Of a DNA stretch of 64,000 nucleotides, positions 11,401 through 20,316 are shown in pieces. Source of the stretch: Cupriavidus basilensis OR16. Lineage in GTDB: Bacteria > Pseudomonadota > Gammaproteobacteria > Burkholderiales > Burkholderiaceae. The translations under genes and the position numbers were made by a program. The stretch is from positions 1-64,000 of the forward strand of contig NZ_AHJE01000013.1 in the NCBI RefSeq assembly GCF_000243095.1, in the 5' to 3' direction. Every line of letters begins with the position of its first letter. The first letter of the stretch is position 1. Under the pieces are notes generated by a model. That model made no database searches, was not told where the DNA came from, and saw nothing but the letters and a program-made list of their open reading frames with translations.

Positions 11401-11993
11401 ATGGCACCTTCGAGGGCCGGATCGGATGGCGCGGCTCGCCCCTGTCGATCGACTACCCCACCCTGTCGGGGCGGATGAAGCTGCAGCTGGAAAATGGCCA
11501 GATCCTCAGCGTGGACCCGGGTGCGGCCAAGCTGCTGGGTGTGCTCAGCCTGCAAGGCCTGATGCGGCTGGCCACCTTCGACTTCCGGGGAGTGGCGGGC
11601 CAGGGCATGGTGTTCGACGAGATCACGGGCACTGGCACGATCGAGAACGGCGTGGCCAGCACCAAGGACTTCGCGCTCAAGGGCGGGCAACTGCGCGCCT
11701 CGATGACCGGCAGCGCGAACATCCCGCGCGAGACGCAGGACCTGGACGTGACGGTAGTGCCGCGCATCAACGCCACTTCCGCGTCGGTGGCGGCGGCGTT
11801 CATCAATCCCGCGCTGGGCATCGGCACGCTGGCGGCCCAACTGATGTTTGCCGACGAATTCTCCAAGGCCTTCAGCCGCCGCTTCCATATCAGCGGTGCC
11901 TGGGCGAGCCCGCAGATCGTCAAAGTGGGGGAGAATAAGACCGACTCGCACCCCGTGCAGGGTTCGTCCAATCGTATCTACCCGGCGCCATAA
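8451..11993 (+). CDS. yhdP: YhdP-type AsmA-like outer-membrane lipid transport protein (frameshifted)
   Basis: A giant periplasm-spanning AsmA-like protein anchored by an N-terminal membrane segment (about residues 65-95). In E. coli, YhdP, TamB and YdbH carry phospholipids to the outer membrane. Recognisable parts are the WDGWHP segment near the N terminus, a long beta-rich middle, and the C-terminal VDPGAAKLLGVLS and FADEFSKAFSRRFHI blocks. The TTG at 8451 has GGAGAG 9 nt upstream; an ATG at 8469 is the alternative. The frame breaks near 9180 (one base missing) and near 11390. At the second break the text jumps from VEVQAGGIG straight to DGHGTFEG, and total length (about 1180 residues) is below the E. 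coli protein (about 1270), so an internal segment may be missing. It starts divergently from glnE. Confidence 0.85.
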
Positions 11994-12059
11994 CCGTAAC
12001 GGCTGGCCCTGCCGGCCGAGCCGCGCCGCGCCGCCGCCGCAAGCCAAGGAAACCGTTTC

Positions 12060-12905
12060 ATGACCGCAAACGCCTCCGCCCAAGCCCCCAGCGCGGCACC
12101 CTTTCGCGTCGCTGCCATCCAGACCATCAGCGGGGTTTCGCCCGAGGCCAACCTGGCCCGCGCCGACGCGCTGATCGCGCAGGCCGCCAAGGGCGGTGCC
12201 GAACTGGTGTTGCTGCCGGAATACTTCTGCATGATGGGCCTGCGCGAAGGCGACAAGGTGGCGATCCGCGAGCGCGACGGCGACGGACCAATCCAGGCAT
12301 TCCTGGCCGATGCCGCGCGGCGCCACCGGATCTGGCTGGTCGGCGGCACGCTGCCCTTGTGGTGCGAGGACGAGGCCCGCGTCTACAACACGTCGCTCGT
12401 CTACGACCCGCGCGGTGAACGCGTGGCGCGCTACGACAAGATCCACCTGTTCGGCTTCACGCGCGGCACCGAAAGCTACGACGAATCGCGTACCATCCTG
12501 GCCGGCCAGACCCCGGTCAGCTTCGAGGCGCCCTGTGGGCGGGTCGCCATGTCGGTCTGCTATGACCTGCGCTTTCCCGAGCTTTACCGCCAGCTCGCCG
12601 AGAGCGGCGGCACCAGCTTGATTTTGATGCCGGCCGCCTTCACCTACACCACCGGCCAGGCGCACTGGGAAATCCTGCTGCGCGCCCGCGCCATCGAAAA
12701 CCAGTGCTATGTGCTGGCTGCCGCACAGGGTGGGAAGCACGAGAACGGACGGCGCACCTGGGGCCACTCGATGCTGATCGATCCCTGGGGCGAAGTGATG
12801 GCGGTGCTGCCGGAAGGCGAAGGCGTGGTAAGCGGGCTGATTGACCCCGTGCGCCTGGACGAGGTGCGGCAGAACCTGCCTGCACTGCGCCATCGGGTGC
12901 TGTAG
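12060..12905 (+). CDS. Carbon-nitrogen hydrolase, Nit/deaminated-glutathione amidase type
   Basis: A 281-residue cytoplasmic amidase of the nitrilase superfamily. The catalytic triad is visible as Glu54 in LLPEYF, Lys127 in YDKIHLF and Cys167 in SVCYDLRFPELY. The YDKIHLFGF and SVCYDLRFPELYR contexts are those of the Nit1-like branch, whose known members hydrolyse deaminated glutathione, a metabolite-repair reaction. The start has an AAGGA site 9 nt before the ATG. It sits between yhdP and tldD on the same strand, a common order in this family of bacteria. Substrate assignment is by family only. Confidence 0.88.
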   Translation: MTANASAQAPSAAPFRVAAIQTISGVSPEANLARADALIAQAAKGGAELVLLPEYFCMMGLREGDKVAIRERDGDGPIQAFLADAARRHRIWLVGGTLPLWCEDEARVYNTSLVYDPRGERVARYDKIHLFGFTRGTESYDESRTILAGQTPVSFEAPCGRVAMSVCYDLRFPELYRQLAESGGTSLILMPAAFTYTTGQAHWEILLRARAIENQCYVLAAAQGGKHENGRRTWGHSMLIDPWGEVMAVLPEGEGVVSGLIDPVRLDEVRQNLPALRHRVL

Positions 12906-13009
12906 CATGTACAAGCAATGACCTGGCCGATTCCCCGGAATCGCCAAACTCCCAGATTTTCAAGCGGCGGCGTCATTTCGCCACCGCGGCACGACAATAA
13001 AGGACAACC

Positions 13010-14476
13010 ATGAACGCCGGCGACCTCGGAATCCGCAACCTCGCCACCGCCCAGCAATTGCTGCTGGCGCCCTACGGCCTGGACGAAACCAACCTGCAGC
13101 GCGTGCTGGCGGACATCTTCACGCATAAGGTCGACTACGCCGACCTCTACTTCCAGTACACCCGCAACGAGGCGTGGAGCCTGGAAGAAGGCATCGTCAA
13201 GTCGGGCAGCTTCAGCATCGACCAGGGCGTCGGCGTGCGCGCCGTGTCCGGCGACAAGACCGCCTTTGCCTACTCCGACGACATCAGCCTGGACGCCTTG
13301 CTCAAGGCCGGCGCCGCGACCCGCACCATCGGCCGCGCCGGCAGCGGCCGCGTCAAGGTGGCGAGCAAGATGACGACGGCCTCCCAGGGCGGGCGCAACC
13401 TGTACTCGCCCAACGATCCGCTGGACTCGATGGACGCTGCCGAAAAGGTGGCGCTGCTCGAGCGCGTGGAACGCATGGCGCGCGCCAAGGACCCGCGCGT
13501 GGTGCAGGTGATGGCCGGCCTGGCCGGCGAATACGACGTGGTGCTGGTAGCGCGCAGCGACGGCGTGATCGCCGCCGACGTGCGCCCGCTGGTGCGGGTC
13601 TCCGTCACGGTGATCGCCGAGCAGAACGGGCGCCGCGAGATCGGCTCCTCCGGCGGCGGCGGGCGCTATGCCTACGGCTATTTCACCGACGAGCTGCTGC
13701 GCAAGTACGTGGACGAGGCCGTGGCCTCGGCGCTGGTCAACCTCGAGGCGCGGCCGGCTCCGGCCGGCGCCATGACCGTCGTGCTCGGCCCGGGCTGGCC
13801 CGGCGTGCTGCTGCACGAGGCCATTGGCCACGGCCTGGAAGGCGACTTCAACCGCAAGGGCTCGTCGGCCTTCGCTGGCCGCATGGGCGAGCGCGTGGCG
13901 GCCAAGGGCGTGACCGTGGTGGACGACGGCACGCTGGCCAACCGCCGCGGCTCACTCAACCTCGATGACGAGGGCAACCCGACCCAGTGCACCACGCTGA
14001 TCGAGGACGGCATCCTCAAGGGCTATATCCAGGACACGCTCAACGCGCGCCTGATGAAGATGCCGGTGACCGGCAACGCGCGCCGCGAGAGCTACGCCGC
14101 GCTGCCGATGCCGCGCATGACCAACACCTACATGCTCAACGGCAACCGCGATCCGCAGGAGATCATCGCCAGCGTCAAGCGCGGCCTCTACGCGGTCAAT
14201 TTCGGCGGCGGCCAGGTCGACATCACCAACGGCAAGTTCGTGTTCTCCGCCAGCGAGGCCTACCTGATCGAGGACGGCAAGATCACTACCCCGGTCAAGG
14301 GCGCCACGCTGGTCGGCAACGGCCCGGAGTCGCTCAAGGACGTCACCATGATCGGCAACGACATGCGCCTGGACTCGGGCGTGGGCGTGTGCGGCAAGGA
14401 AGGCCAGAGCGTGCCGGTGGGCGTGGGCCAGCCGACCCTGCGCATCGAAAACATGACGGTCGGCGGCACGGCCTGA
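13010..14476 (+). CDS. tldD: Metalloprotease subunit TldD
   Basis: TldD forms a heterodimeric zinc protease with TldE/PmbA that degrades unfolded peptides and processes modified peptides such as microcin B17. The 488-residue protein carries the zinc motif [11 protein letters not shown] with His269, Glu270 and His274, and the glycine-rich C-terminal region ending in [14 protein letters not shown] typical of the family. Length matches the family (about 480). A clear AAAGGA site lies just before the ATG. The partner tldE gene is not in this window, as is usual. The frame is intact. Confidence 0.95.
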   Translation: MNAGDLGIRNLATAQQLLLAPYGLDETNLQRVLADIFTHKVDYADLYFQYTRNEAWSLEEGIVKSGSFSIDQGVGVRAVSGDKTAFAYSDDISLDALLKAGAATRTIGRAGSGRVKVASKMTTASQGGRNLYSPNDPLDSMDAAEKVALLERVERMARAKDPRVVQVMAGLAGEYDVVLVARSDGVIAADVRPLVRVSVTVIAEQNGRREIGSSGGGGRYAYGYFTDELLRKYVDEAVASALVNLEARPAPAGAMTVVLGPGWPGVLLHEAIGHGLEGDFNRKGSSAFAGRMGERVAAKGVTVVDDGTLANRRGSLNLDDEGNPTQCTTLIEDGILKGYIQDTLNARLMKMPVTGNARRESYAALPMPRMTNTYMLNGNRDPQEIIASVKRGLYAVNFGGGQVDITNGKFVFSASEAYLIEDGKITTPVKGATLVGNGPESLKDVTMIGNDMRLDSGVGVCGKEGQSVPVGVGQPTLRIENMTVGGTA

Positions 14477-14525
14477 TTGCCGTGCCGCGCGCCGGGTGCG
14501 GTCCCTTGCTGCTCAGGGTTGCTGC

Positions 14526-15581
14526 TCAGGGCCGCGCCTCGTAGATCAGGTTGAACGGCGTTTGCGCCGCCCGGCGAAAACGCGAAAAGCCGCCCTGCTG
14601 CACCACCGAGCGCATGCGTGCCTCGCCCGACTGGGCACCCAGGCACAGGCCCACCTCCTGCGAGCGCGAGGCTGGCGTGCAGATGAAGGTCGAGGCCGAG
14701 TAGAACACCCGCCCGATTGGGTTCAGGTTGTCCTCGAGCCGGTCGTTGGCGAAAGGCTCGACGATCATCCAGGTGCCGTCCGGGCGCAGGGTCTCGCGCA
14801 CATGCGCGGCGGCGCCGACCGGATCGCCCATATCGTGCAGGCAGTCGAACACGGCCACCAGGTCGTAATCGTTGCCGCCATACTCCTTGGCCTTTGCCAC
14901 CTCGAAATGCACGCGGTCTTGCACGCCGGCGCGCGCCGCCGCCTCGGTGGCGAAGCGGATCGACGGCTCGTGGTAATCAAAGCCGTAGAACTCCGATGCC
15001 GGATACGCCTGCGCCATGATGATGGTGGAGGCGCCATGCCCGCAGCCCACATCGGCCACGCGAGCGCCCGCCTGCAGCTTGGCCTGCACATCCTCCAGCG
15101 CGGGAATCCATTCCGTTGTCAGATGCGCGGCGTAGCCCGGGCGGAAAAACCGCTCGGTGCCGTGGAACAGTGAAGGGTCGTGTTCATGCCAGCCTAGCCC
15201 GCGCCCATTGCGAAAGGCGTCCACGATCTTGGGAATCGCCTTGAATTGCGCCACCGCGATCTGGAAAGCGCCGGGGATAAACGCAGGGCTGCCCTCCTGG
15301 GCCAACGCGAAGGCCTGCTCCTCGGTCAGGCTGAACAGATCGCTGGCCGGGTCGTACGCGACATAGCCGCTGGCCGCCTGCGCGGACAGCCACTCGAGCA
15401 GGTAGCGTTCGTCGGTATGAGTTTTCTCGGCCAACACCTGCGCGGTCATCGGTTTCTCGGCCAAGGCCTTGTAGAGGCCAAGCGTATCGCCCACCACGAT
15501 GGTGGCGGCATGCATCACCGCCCCCAGATCCTGGACAAACTGCCCCATGAAGGCGTTCAGCCTCCCTTCGTCGATTGCCAT
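14526..15581 (-). CDS. Class I SAM-dependent methyltransferase with N-terminal winged helix
   Basis: A 351-residue protein in two parts. Residues 1-130 look like a winged-helix dimerisation domain (GDTLGLYKAL, YLLEWL, GYVAYD), and residues 165-300 are a Rossmann methyltransferase with motif I VADVGCGHGAST and the acidic FDYHEPS loop. This arrangement is shared by small-molecule O-methyltransferases and by the Rv2258c-like family; the substrate cannot be told. The start has a GGGAGGG site upstream. It ends convergently with tldD and is divergent from the LuxR-type gene. The Gln/Ala-rich C-terminal end is not diagnostic. Confidence 0.8.
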   Translation of the reverse strand: MAIDEGRLNAFMGQFVQDLGAVMHAATIVVGDTLGLYKALAEKPMTAQVLAEKTHTDERYLLEWLSAQAASGYVAYDPASDLFSLTEEQAFALAQEGSPAFIPGAFQIAVAQFKAIPKIVDAFRNGRGLGWHEHDPSLFHGTERFFRPGYAAHLTTEWIPALEDVQAKLQAGARVADVGCGHGASTIIMAQAYPASEFYGFDYHEPSIRFATEAAARAGVQDRVHFEVAKAKEYGGNDYDLVAVFDCLHDMGDPVGAAAHVRETLRPDGTWMIVEPFANDRLEDNLNPIGRVFYSASTFICTPASRSQEVGLCLGAQSGEARMRSVVQQGGFSRFRRAAQTPFNLIYEARP

Positions 15582-15690
15582 GATGTTTCCCTCCCCCTCG
15601 CCTCAGCCCGGCGTGCCTGAGTTGCCTGGCACGCCGCGTTCGCCTGTCTTCCCCCGGGCAAACCTGTGCAGGTGCCACCGCCACGCTACC

Positions 15691-16095
15691 ATGCGCGCTG
15701 GCGGCGCCTATACTGGCCTCATTCATGTTGGTTCACGCACGGGAACGCGCCAATACGCAGCATTGCGTACCTGCACGCTGCCCAAAGCCGCCGCAATGCT
15801 TACATCCAGCCGTTGCCAGGATGACCCGGCGCTCTCGATGCTCGCCAGGCTGACCGCGCGCGAGCAACAAGTGCTGCGCTGGCTGGCGCACGGCAAGACG
15901 GACCGCGAAATCGCCGGCATGCTAGGCATCAGCGCCCGCACGGTGCAAAAACACCTGCAACATGTTTATGTGAAGCTTGGCGTGGAGAACCGTACCGCCG
16001 CCGTGATGCGCGGGCTGGAACTGGATCCGGGACCCGCCATGGAGCGGCCGGAAATTGTGCCCAGGCCAATGCCGGACGCTTGCCAAGCTCCATAA
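15691..16095 (+). CDS. Small LuxR/FixJ-type HTH transcriptional regulator
   Basis: A short DNA-binding protein consisting of little more than a LuxR-type helix-turn-helix: LTAREQQVLRWLAHGKTDRE, then IAGMLGISARTVQKHLQHVY and a VKLGVENRTAA end. There is no receiver, PAS or autoinducer domain. Two starts are possible, ATG 15691 (134 residues) and ATG 15796 (99 residues); neither has a strong ribosome site, and the shorter form still holds the whole HTH. It is divergent from the methyltransferase gene, which could be a target. The last bases overlap the -35 box proposed for aroG. Confidence 0.72.
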   Translation: MRAGGAYTGLIHVGSRTGTRQYAALRTCTLPKAAAMLTSSRCQDDPALSMLARLTAREQQVLRWLAHGKTDREIAGMLGISARTVQKHLQHVYVKLGVENRTAAVMRGLELDPGPAMERPEIVPRPMPDACQAP

Positions 16096-16108
16096 AACGC
16101 GCTATAAA
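16080..16108 (+). promoter_or_regulatory. Predicted sigma-70 promoter for the aroG leader
   Basis: TTGCCA at 16080-16085, a 17-bp spacer, and TATAAA at 16103-16108 give a near-consensus housekeeping promoter. It overlaps the end of the LuxR-type gene and points at the aroG leader, placing the transcript start near 16115, about 115 nt before the leader peptide. Confidence 0.6.
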
Positions 16109-16231
16109 GATGCTTCGTTACCCGATGGTCAACCGCCGCTGCCGGCAGAATTGGCAGGGCTGGCGCAATTTCCTGCCATCTCGTGACGCGTTGCCGCAAA
16201 TAACCAACGCCATTTGAGCCGCATCCCATCC

Positions 16232-16303
16232 ATGTCCGCTAAGTTTTATTTTTACTTTTTTAGCGATCTCGCACCGCTGGCGGATGGAGAGGGACGATCG
16301 TAA
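16232..16303 (+). CDS. Phe/Tyr-rich leader peptide of aroG
   Basis: A 23-codon reading frame beginning MSAKFYFYFFSDLAPL and ending at TAA 16301-16303. Six aromatic codons run without a break at 16244-16261 (Phe-Tyr-Phe-Tyr-Phe-Phe). It sits between a strong promoter and a terminator that precedes aroG, the layout of a classical amino-acid attenuator. Translation of this peptide would sense charged tRNA-Phe and tRNA-Tyr, the end products of the pathway that AroG opens. The ribosome site is weak. The composition and position make chance unlikely, but expression is inferred. Confidence 0.8.
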   Translation: MSAKFYFYFFSDLAPLADGEGRS

Positions 16304-16336
16304 GTGCCTCTAGAATTCAAAAAAAAGCCGCCAGCG
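16275..16336 (+). promoter_or_regulatory. Antiterminator pairing of the aroG attenuator
   Basis: CGCTGGCGG at 16275-16283, inside the leader-peptide frame 13 nt past the last Phe codon, is the exact reverse complement of CCGCCAGCG at 16328-16336, which includes most of the terminator's left arm. The two pairings exclude each other. A ribosome held at the Phe/Tyr codons would leave 16275-16283 free to pair and let transcription continue into aroG; a ribosome moving on would cover it and allow the terminator to form. Confidence 0.72.
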
Positions 16337-16355
16337 AACCTGGCGGCTTTTTTTT
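16319..16355 (+). terminator. Intrinsic terminator in the aroG leader (attenuator)
   Basis: GCCGCCAG (16327-16334) and CTGGCGGC (16340-16347) form an 8-bp GC-rich stem with a 5-nt loop, flanked by eight A and followed by eight T (16348-16355). It lies 69 nt before the aroG ATG and after the leader peptide, so it can cut aroG transcription rather than only end the upstream gene. Confidence 0.88.
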
Positions 16356-16423
16356 ATACCGGCCCGCACCCAGCTCTACCCCAGACAACCCAAACACACG
16401 ACCCTACAAAATCCGGAGCCATC

Positions 16424-17503
16424 ATGCTGAAGAACACCGACGACCTGCGCATTCGCGAACTCAAGGAATTGTTGCCCCCCGCGCACCTGATCCGCGAGTT
16501 CGGCTGCTCCGAGAAGGCGTCCGACGTGATCTACGGCGCGCGCCAGTCCATGCACCGGATCCTGCACGGCATGGATGACCGCCTGATCGTGATCGTCGGG
16601 CCCTGCTCCATCCATGACACCCGCGCCGCGCTCGAGTACGCCAAGCTGCTCAAGGTCCAGCGAGACCGTTTCGCCGGGGAGCTGGAAGTGGTGATGCGGG
16701 TGTATTTCGAGAAGCCGCGCACCACGGTGGGCTGGAAGGGACTGATCAACGACCCGCATATGGATGGCAGCTTCAAGATCAACGATGGCCTGCGCATCGC
16801 CCGCGAACTGCTGCTGAATATCAGCGAGCTGGGCGTGCCGACCGGCACCGAATACCTCGATATGATCAGCCCGCAGTACATCGCGGACCTGGTCAGCTGG
16901 GGCGCCATCGGCGCGCGCACCACGGAGAGCCAGGTACACCGCGAACTGGCCTCCGGACTGTCGTGCCCGGTCGGGTTCAAGAATGGCACCGATGGCAACG
17001 TCAAGATCGCGGTCGATGCGATCAAGGCCGCCTCGCAGCCCCACCATTTCCTGTCGGTGACCAAGGGCGGCCACTCCGCCATCGTGTCGACCTCGGGCAA
17101 TGAGGATTGCCACATCATCCTGCGCGGCGGCAAGACGCCCAACTACGATGCCGCCAGCGTGCAGGAAGCTTGCGAAGCGATCTCCAAGGCTGGCTTGGCC
17201 GCGCGCCTGATGATCGATGCCTCGCACGCCAACAGCAGCAAGAAGCACGAGAACCAGATCCCGGTCTGCGAGGATATCGGCCGCCAGTTGGCTGCGGGCG
17301 ACGAGCGCATCGTCGGCGTCATGGTGGAATCCCACCTGGTGGGCGGCCGCCAGGACCATGCCCAGGGTACGCCGGTGGAAGACCTCACCTACGGCCAGTC
17401 GGTCACCGATGCCTGCATCGGCTGGGACGATTCGGTAAAGGTGCTCGAAACCCTGGCCAACGCCGTCAAGGCACGCCGCCTGGCCAAGGGCACCGGCAAC
17501 TGA
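16424..17503 (+). CDS. aroG: 3-deoxy-7-phosphoheptulonate (DAHP) synthase, class I AroG type
   Basis: Condenses phosphoenolpyruvate and erythrose 4-phosphate, the first step of the shikimate pathway to Phe, Tyr and Trp. The 359-residue product has the class I signatures VGPCSIHD, VYFEKPRTTVGWKG, IGARTTESQVHRELASG and DASHANSSK. Length matches E. coli AroF/G/H (348-356). The ATG at 16424 has GGAG 7 nt upstream; earlier in-frame codons lie within the attenuator and are excluded. The leader encodes Phe and Tyr codons but no Trp, suggesting supply of Phe and Tyr controls this enzyme. Which amino acid also inhibits it allosterically cannot be read here. Confidence 0.95.
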   Translation: MLKNTDDLRIRELKELLPPAHLIREFGCSEKASDVIYGARQSMHRILHGMDDRLIVIVGPCSIHDTRAALEYAKLLKVQRDRFAGELEVVMRVYFEKPRTTVGWKGLINDPHMDGSFKINDGLRIARELLLNISELGVPTGTEYLDMISPQYIADLVSWGAIGARTTESQVHRELASGLSCPVGFKNGTDGNVKIAVDAIKAASQPHHFLSVTKGGHSAIVSTSGNEDCHIILRGGKTPNYDAASVQEACEAISKAGLAARLMIDASHANSSKKHENQIPVCEDIGRQLAAGDERIVGVMVESHLVGGRQDHAQGTPVEDLTYGQSVTDACIGWDDSVKVLETLANAVKARRLAKGTGN

Positions 17504-17525
17504 GCCGCCGGACGCGCGGGCGAAG

Positions 17526-17553
17526 AAAAAGCCGCTTGAATCAGCGGCTTTTT
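17526..17553. terminator. Bidirectional terminator between aroG and the cytochrome genes
   Basis: GCCGCT (17531-17536) and AGCGGC (17543-17548) form a stem extended by five A on the left and five T on the right. It lies between convergent genes and can serve both strands. Confidence 0.85.
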
Positions 17554-17596
17554 CTAATTCCGGACCCGGGCGCGGCGTGAGCCGGCGCCAGCCTGC

Positions 17597-17995
17597 TTAC
17601 TTCTTCAGGACCAGGCCGCCCGGCAGCGACTCGATATAGGCGGCGATATCCTTCAGCTCATCCCGGGTAAAGGGACGCGGCTTGCCGTCCTTGCCCGTCA
17701 CGCCCGGGTTGGCGTTGACCTGGCCGGCCATGATGGCGTTGGAGCGGCCCACCTGCGGGTTGGTGGTGATCTGGTAGGCAGCCAGCGCGTGGTACAGGTA
17801 GTCGGCATGCTGGCCGGCCAGCTTGGGGTAGTCTGGGGTGATCGGGGCATTCAGGCCGGCGCCGTGGCAGGCCGCGCAGTTGCCCTTCTCCACCAGCGCC
17901 TTGCCGTGCGCAAGGTCGGCAGCCGAGGCGGTGATGGCCGAGGCGCCCAGCACGAGTGCGCCGATCGCGAGCGAAAGCGTCTTAAGCGTATTCAT
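17597..17995 (-). CDS. Periplasmic monohaem c-type cytochrome
   Basis: A 132-residue exported protein with a signal peptide cleaved near ASA-AD (about residue 25) and one haem site CAACHG. Met ligands may come from the NAIMAGQV segment. The fold resembles one half of cytochrome c4/c553, an electron carrier to terminal oxidases. It is the second gene of a pair with another small cytochrome 12 bp upstream, and both are probably co-transcribed. The ATG has a GAGG site about 9 nt upstream. Confidence 0.87.
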   Translation of the reverse strand: MNTLKTLSLAIGALVLGASAITASAADLAHGKALVEKGNCAACHGAGLNAPITPDYPKLAGQHADYLYHALAAYQITTNPQVGRSNAIMAGQVNANPGVTGKDGKPRPFTRDELKDIAAYIESLPGGLVLKK

Positions 17996-18007
17996 GGGTG
18001 GGTCCTC

Positions 18008-18355
18008 TTACTTCTGGGTGTTGTTTTGCGTGCTGGGAGACTGCTGCGCGTAATAGGCAGCCACGTCGGCGATGTCCTGGTCGGTCAGGGTCGCGGCAAT
18101 GCCACGCATGGTCGGGTGCTTGCGCTCGCCCTTCTGGTACTCCTTGAGCGCGTTCTCGATATATTTGGCGTTCTGGCCGCCGAGCAGGGGCACCTGGTAC
18201 ACCTCGGGGAAGGAAGCGCGATAGCCGGGAATGCCATGGCAACCAATACACATCGCGACCTTGTTCTTGGCGGCGTCCACATTGCCCTTGACTTCCTGGG
18301 CTTGCGCAGCCATTGCGGCCGCGCCCAGCACCACCATCGTGAGGAGCTTTTTCAT
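18008..18355 (-). CDS. Periplasmic monohaem c-type cytochrome
   Basis: A 115-residue exported cytochrome with signal peptide (cleavage near AQA-QE, residue 20) and haem site CIGCHG. The PTMRGIAATLTDQDIADVAAYY segment is the usual C-terminal helix with the axial Met. With the next gene it resembles a cytochrome c4 split into two single-haem proteins, so the two may work together. The tail is rich in Gln/Ser/Asn. Partner oxidase not in this window. Confidence 0.87.
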   Translation of the reverse strand: MKKLLTMVVLGAAAMAAQAQEVKGNVDAAKNKVAMCIGCHGIPGYRASFPEVYQVPLLGGQNAKYIENALKEYQKGERKHPTMRGIAATLTDQDIADVAAYYAQQSPSTQNNTQK

Positions 18356-18764
18356 TGTCGTAGCTGATTGGAAGTGTTAAACCCTGCGTGACCTGCCCAA
18401 CCGGTCGGAAATGGCTTCAGAATGCGTCCGGCCGGACCGTATCTGCCCGCGGGTAGATGCGGTGCTGCCAGCGTGGGCCGGATACCTGGGCGCTGTAGCT
18501 AGCGCTGCCAAGGCATCCCGGCATAGTCTCCGCCTCATTCTGTAACCATCTCTTGTCATCGCCGCCTCCCGGCAAGGACCGCGGGAGTGACAAGGCGGAC
18601 AAAGCGAGGGGGTGGAGTCTTGGACGTGGGGGGCGCGTCAAACCGCCGCATTGTACAGCACGCTGCACGTGGCAGTCCAGCATGGCACGGCGAGCCACAC
18701 GCGAACCGAAAAGCTCTTTTATACTGGCCAATTCCGACACGCATAAACCCCTTCAGGTTGCCCC
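18356..18764. other. Intergenic region between the cytochrome pair and the moxR operon
   Basis: No convincing gene is seen in this 409-bp gap. It must hold divergent promoters. A TATACT -10 box at 18720-18725 is suitably placed for the MoxR gene at 18765, but no good -35 box was found. Open frames here have no ribosome site or recognisable product. Confidence 0.5.
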
Positions 18765-19639
<875 letters not shown>

Positions 19640-19649
19640 GCGCCACGCC

Positions 19650-20264
19650 ATGGCACGCTTTATCGAACCCGTCACCCTGCGCGGCCAGCACGCCTTGCTG
19701 GAACCGCTGCGCCCGGAGCATGAAGCCGAGGTACAGGCCGCCGTCGCCGATGGAGAGCTGTGGAAGCTCTGGTACACCTCGGTGCCGGCGCCGGACCAGG
19801 TGCGCGCGTGGACCGACACCGCGCTGCAGATGCGCGAGCAGCAGGGCGCGATGCCGTTCGTGATCCGCGAGATCCGCGACGGCGTACCGGGCGCGCTGGT
19901 GGGCGCGACGCGTTACTTCAATGTCGACGGCGCCAACCGGCGCCTGGAGATTGGCCATACGTGGCATGCGCAGCGCGTACAGCGCAGCGCCGTGAACACC
20001 GAATGCAAGCTGATGCTGCTCACGCACGCGTTCGAGCAGCTGGCATGCATCGCCGTGGAATTCCGCACGCACTGGATGAACCACCAGAGCCGCACCGCCA
20101 TCGCCCGGCTTGGCGCCAAGCAGGACGGCGTGCTGCGCAACCACCAGCGCATGCCCGACGGTTCGCTGCGCGATACCGTGGTGTTCTCCATCATCGCCAG
20201 CGAATGGCCGACGGTGAAGCGCCACCTGCAATACCGCCTGGACCTGCCGGGGCGCGCCTCGTGA
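19650..20264 (+). CDS. GNAT-family N-acetyltransferase, RimJ/RimL-like
   Basis: A 204-residue cytoplasmic acetyltransferase. The N-terminal LEPLRPEHEAEV and the NRRLEIGHTWHAQRVQRSAVN block fit the RimJ/RimL branch that acetylates protein N termini or small molecules. It lies 10 bp after the MoxR gene and 52 bp before the CoxE-like gene, so it is probably in the same operon, which is unusual and may mean it modifies a component of that pair; this last point is speculation. Confidence 0.8.
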   Translation: MARFIEPVTLRGQHALLEPLRPEHEAEVQAAVADGELWKLWYTSVPAPDQVRAWTDTALQMREQQGAMPFVIREIRDGVPGALVGATRYFNVDGANRRLEIGHTWHAQRVQRSAVNTECKLMLLTHAFEQLACIAVEFRTHWMNHQSRTAIARLGAKQDGVLRNHQRMPDGSLRDTVVFSIIASEWPTVKRHLQYRLDLPGRAS

Positions 20265-20316
20265 ACCTGCACGCAAACCGCTGCACCCGCTCCGGGAAAC
20301 TCTAAGCGAGCCCACC

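Noticed and set aside
18356-18764. Small open frames in the gap before the MoxR gene
   Set aside because: No ribosome sites, no conserved text, Arg/Pro-rich translations typical of non-coding GC-rich DNA.
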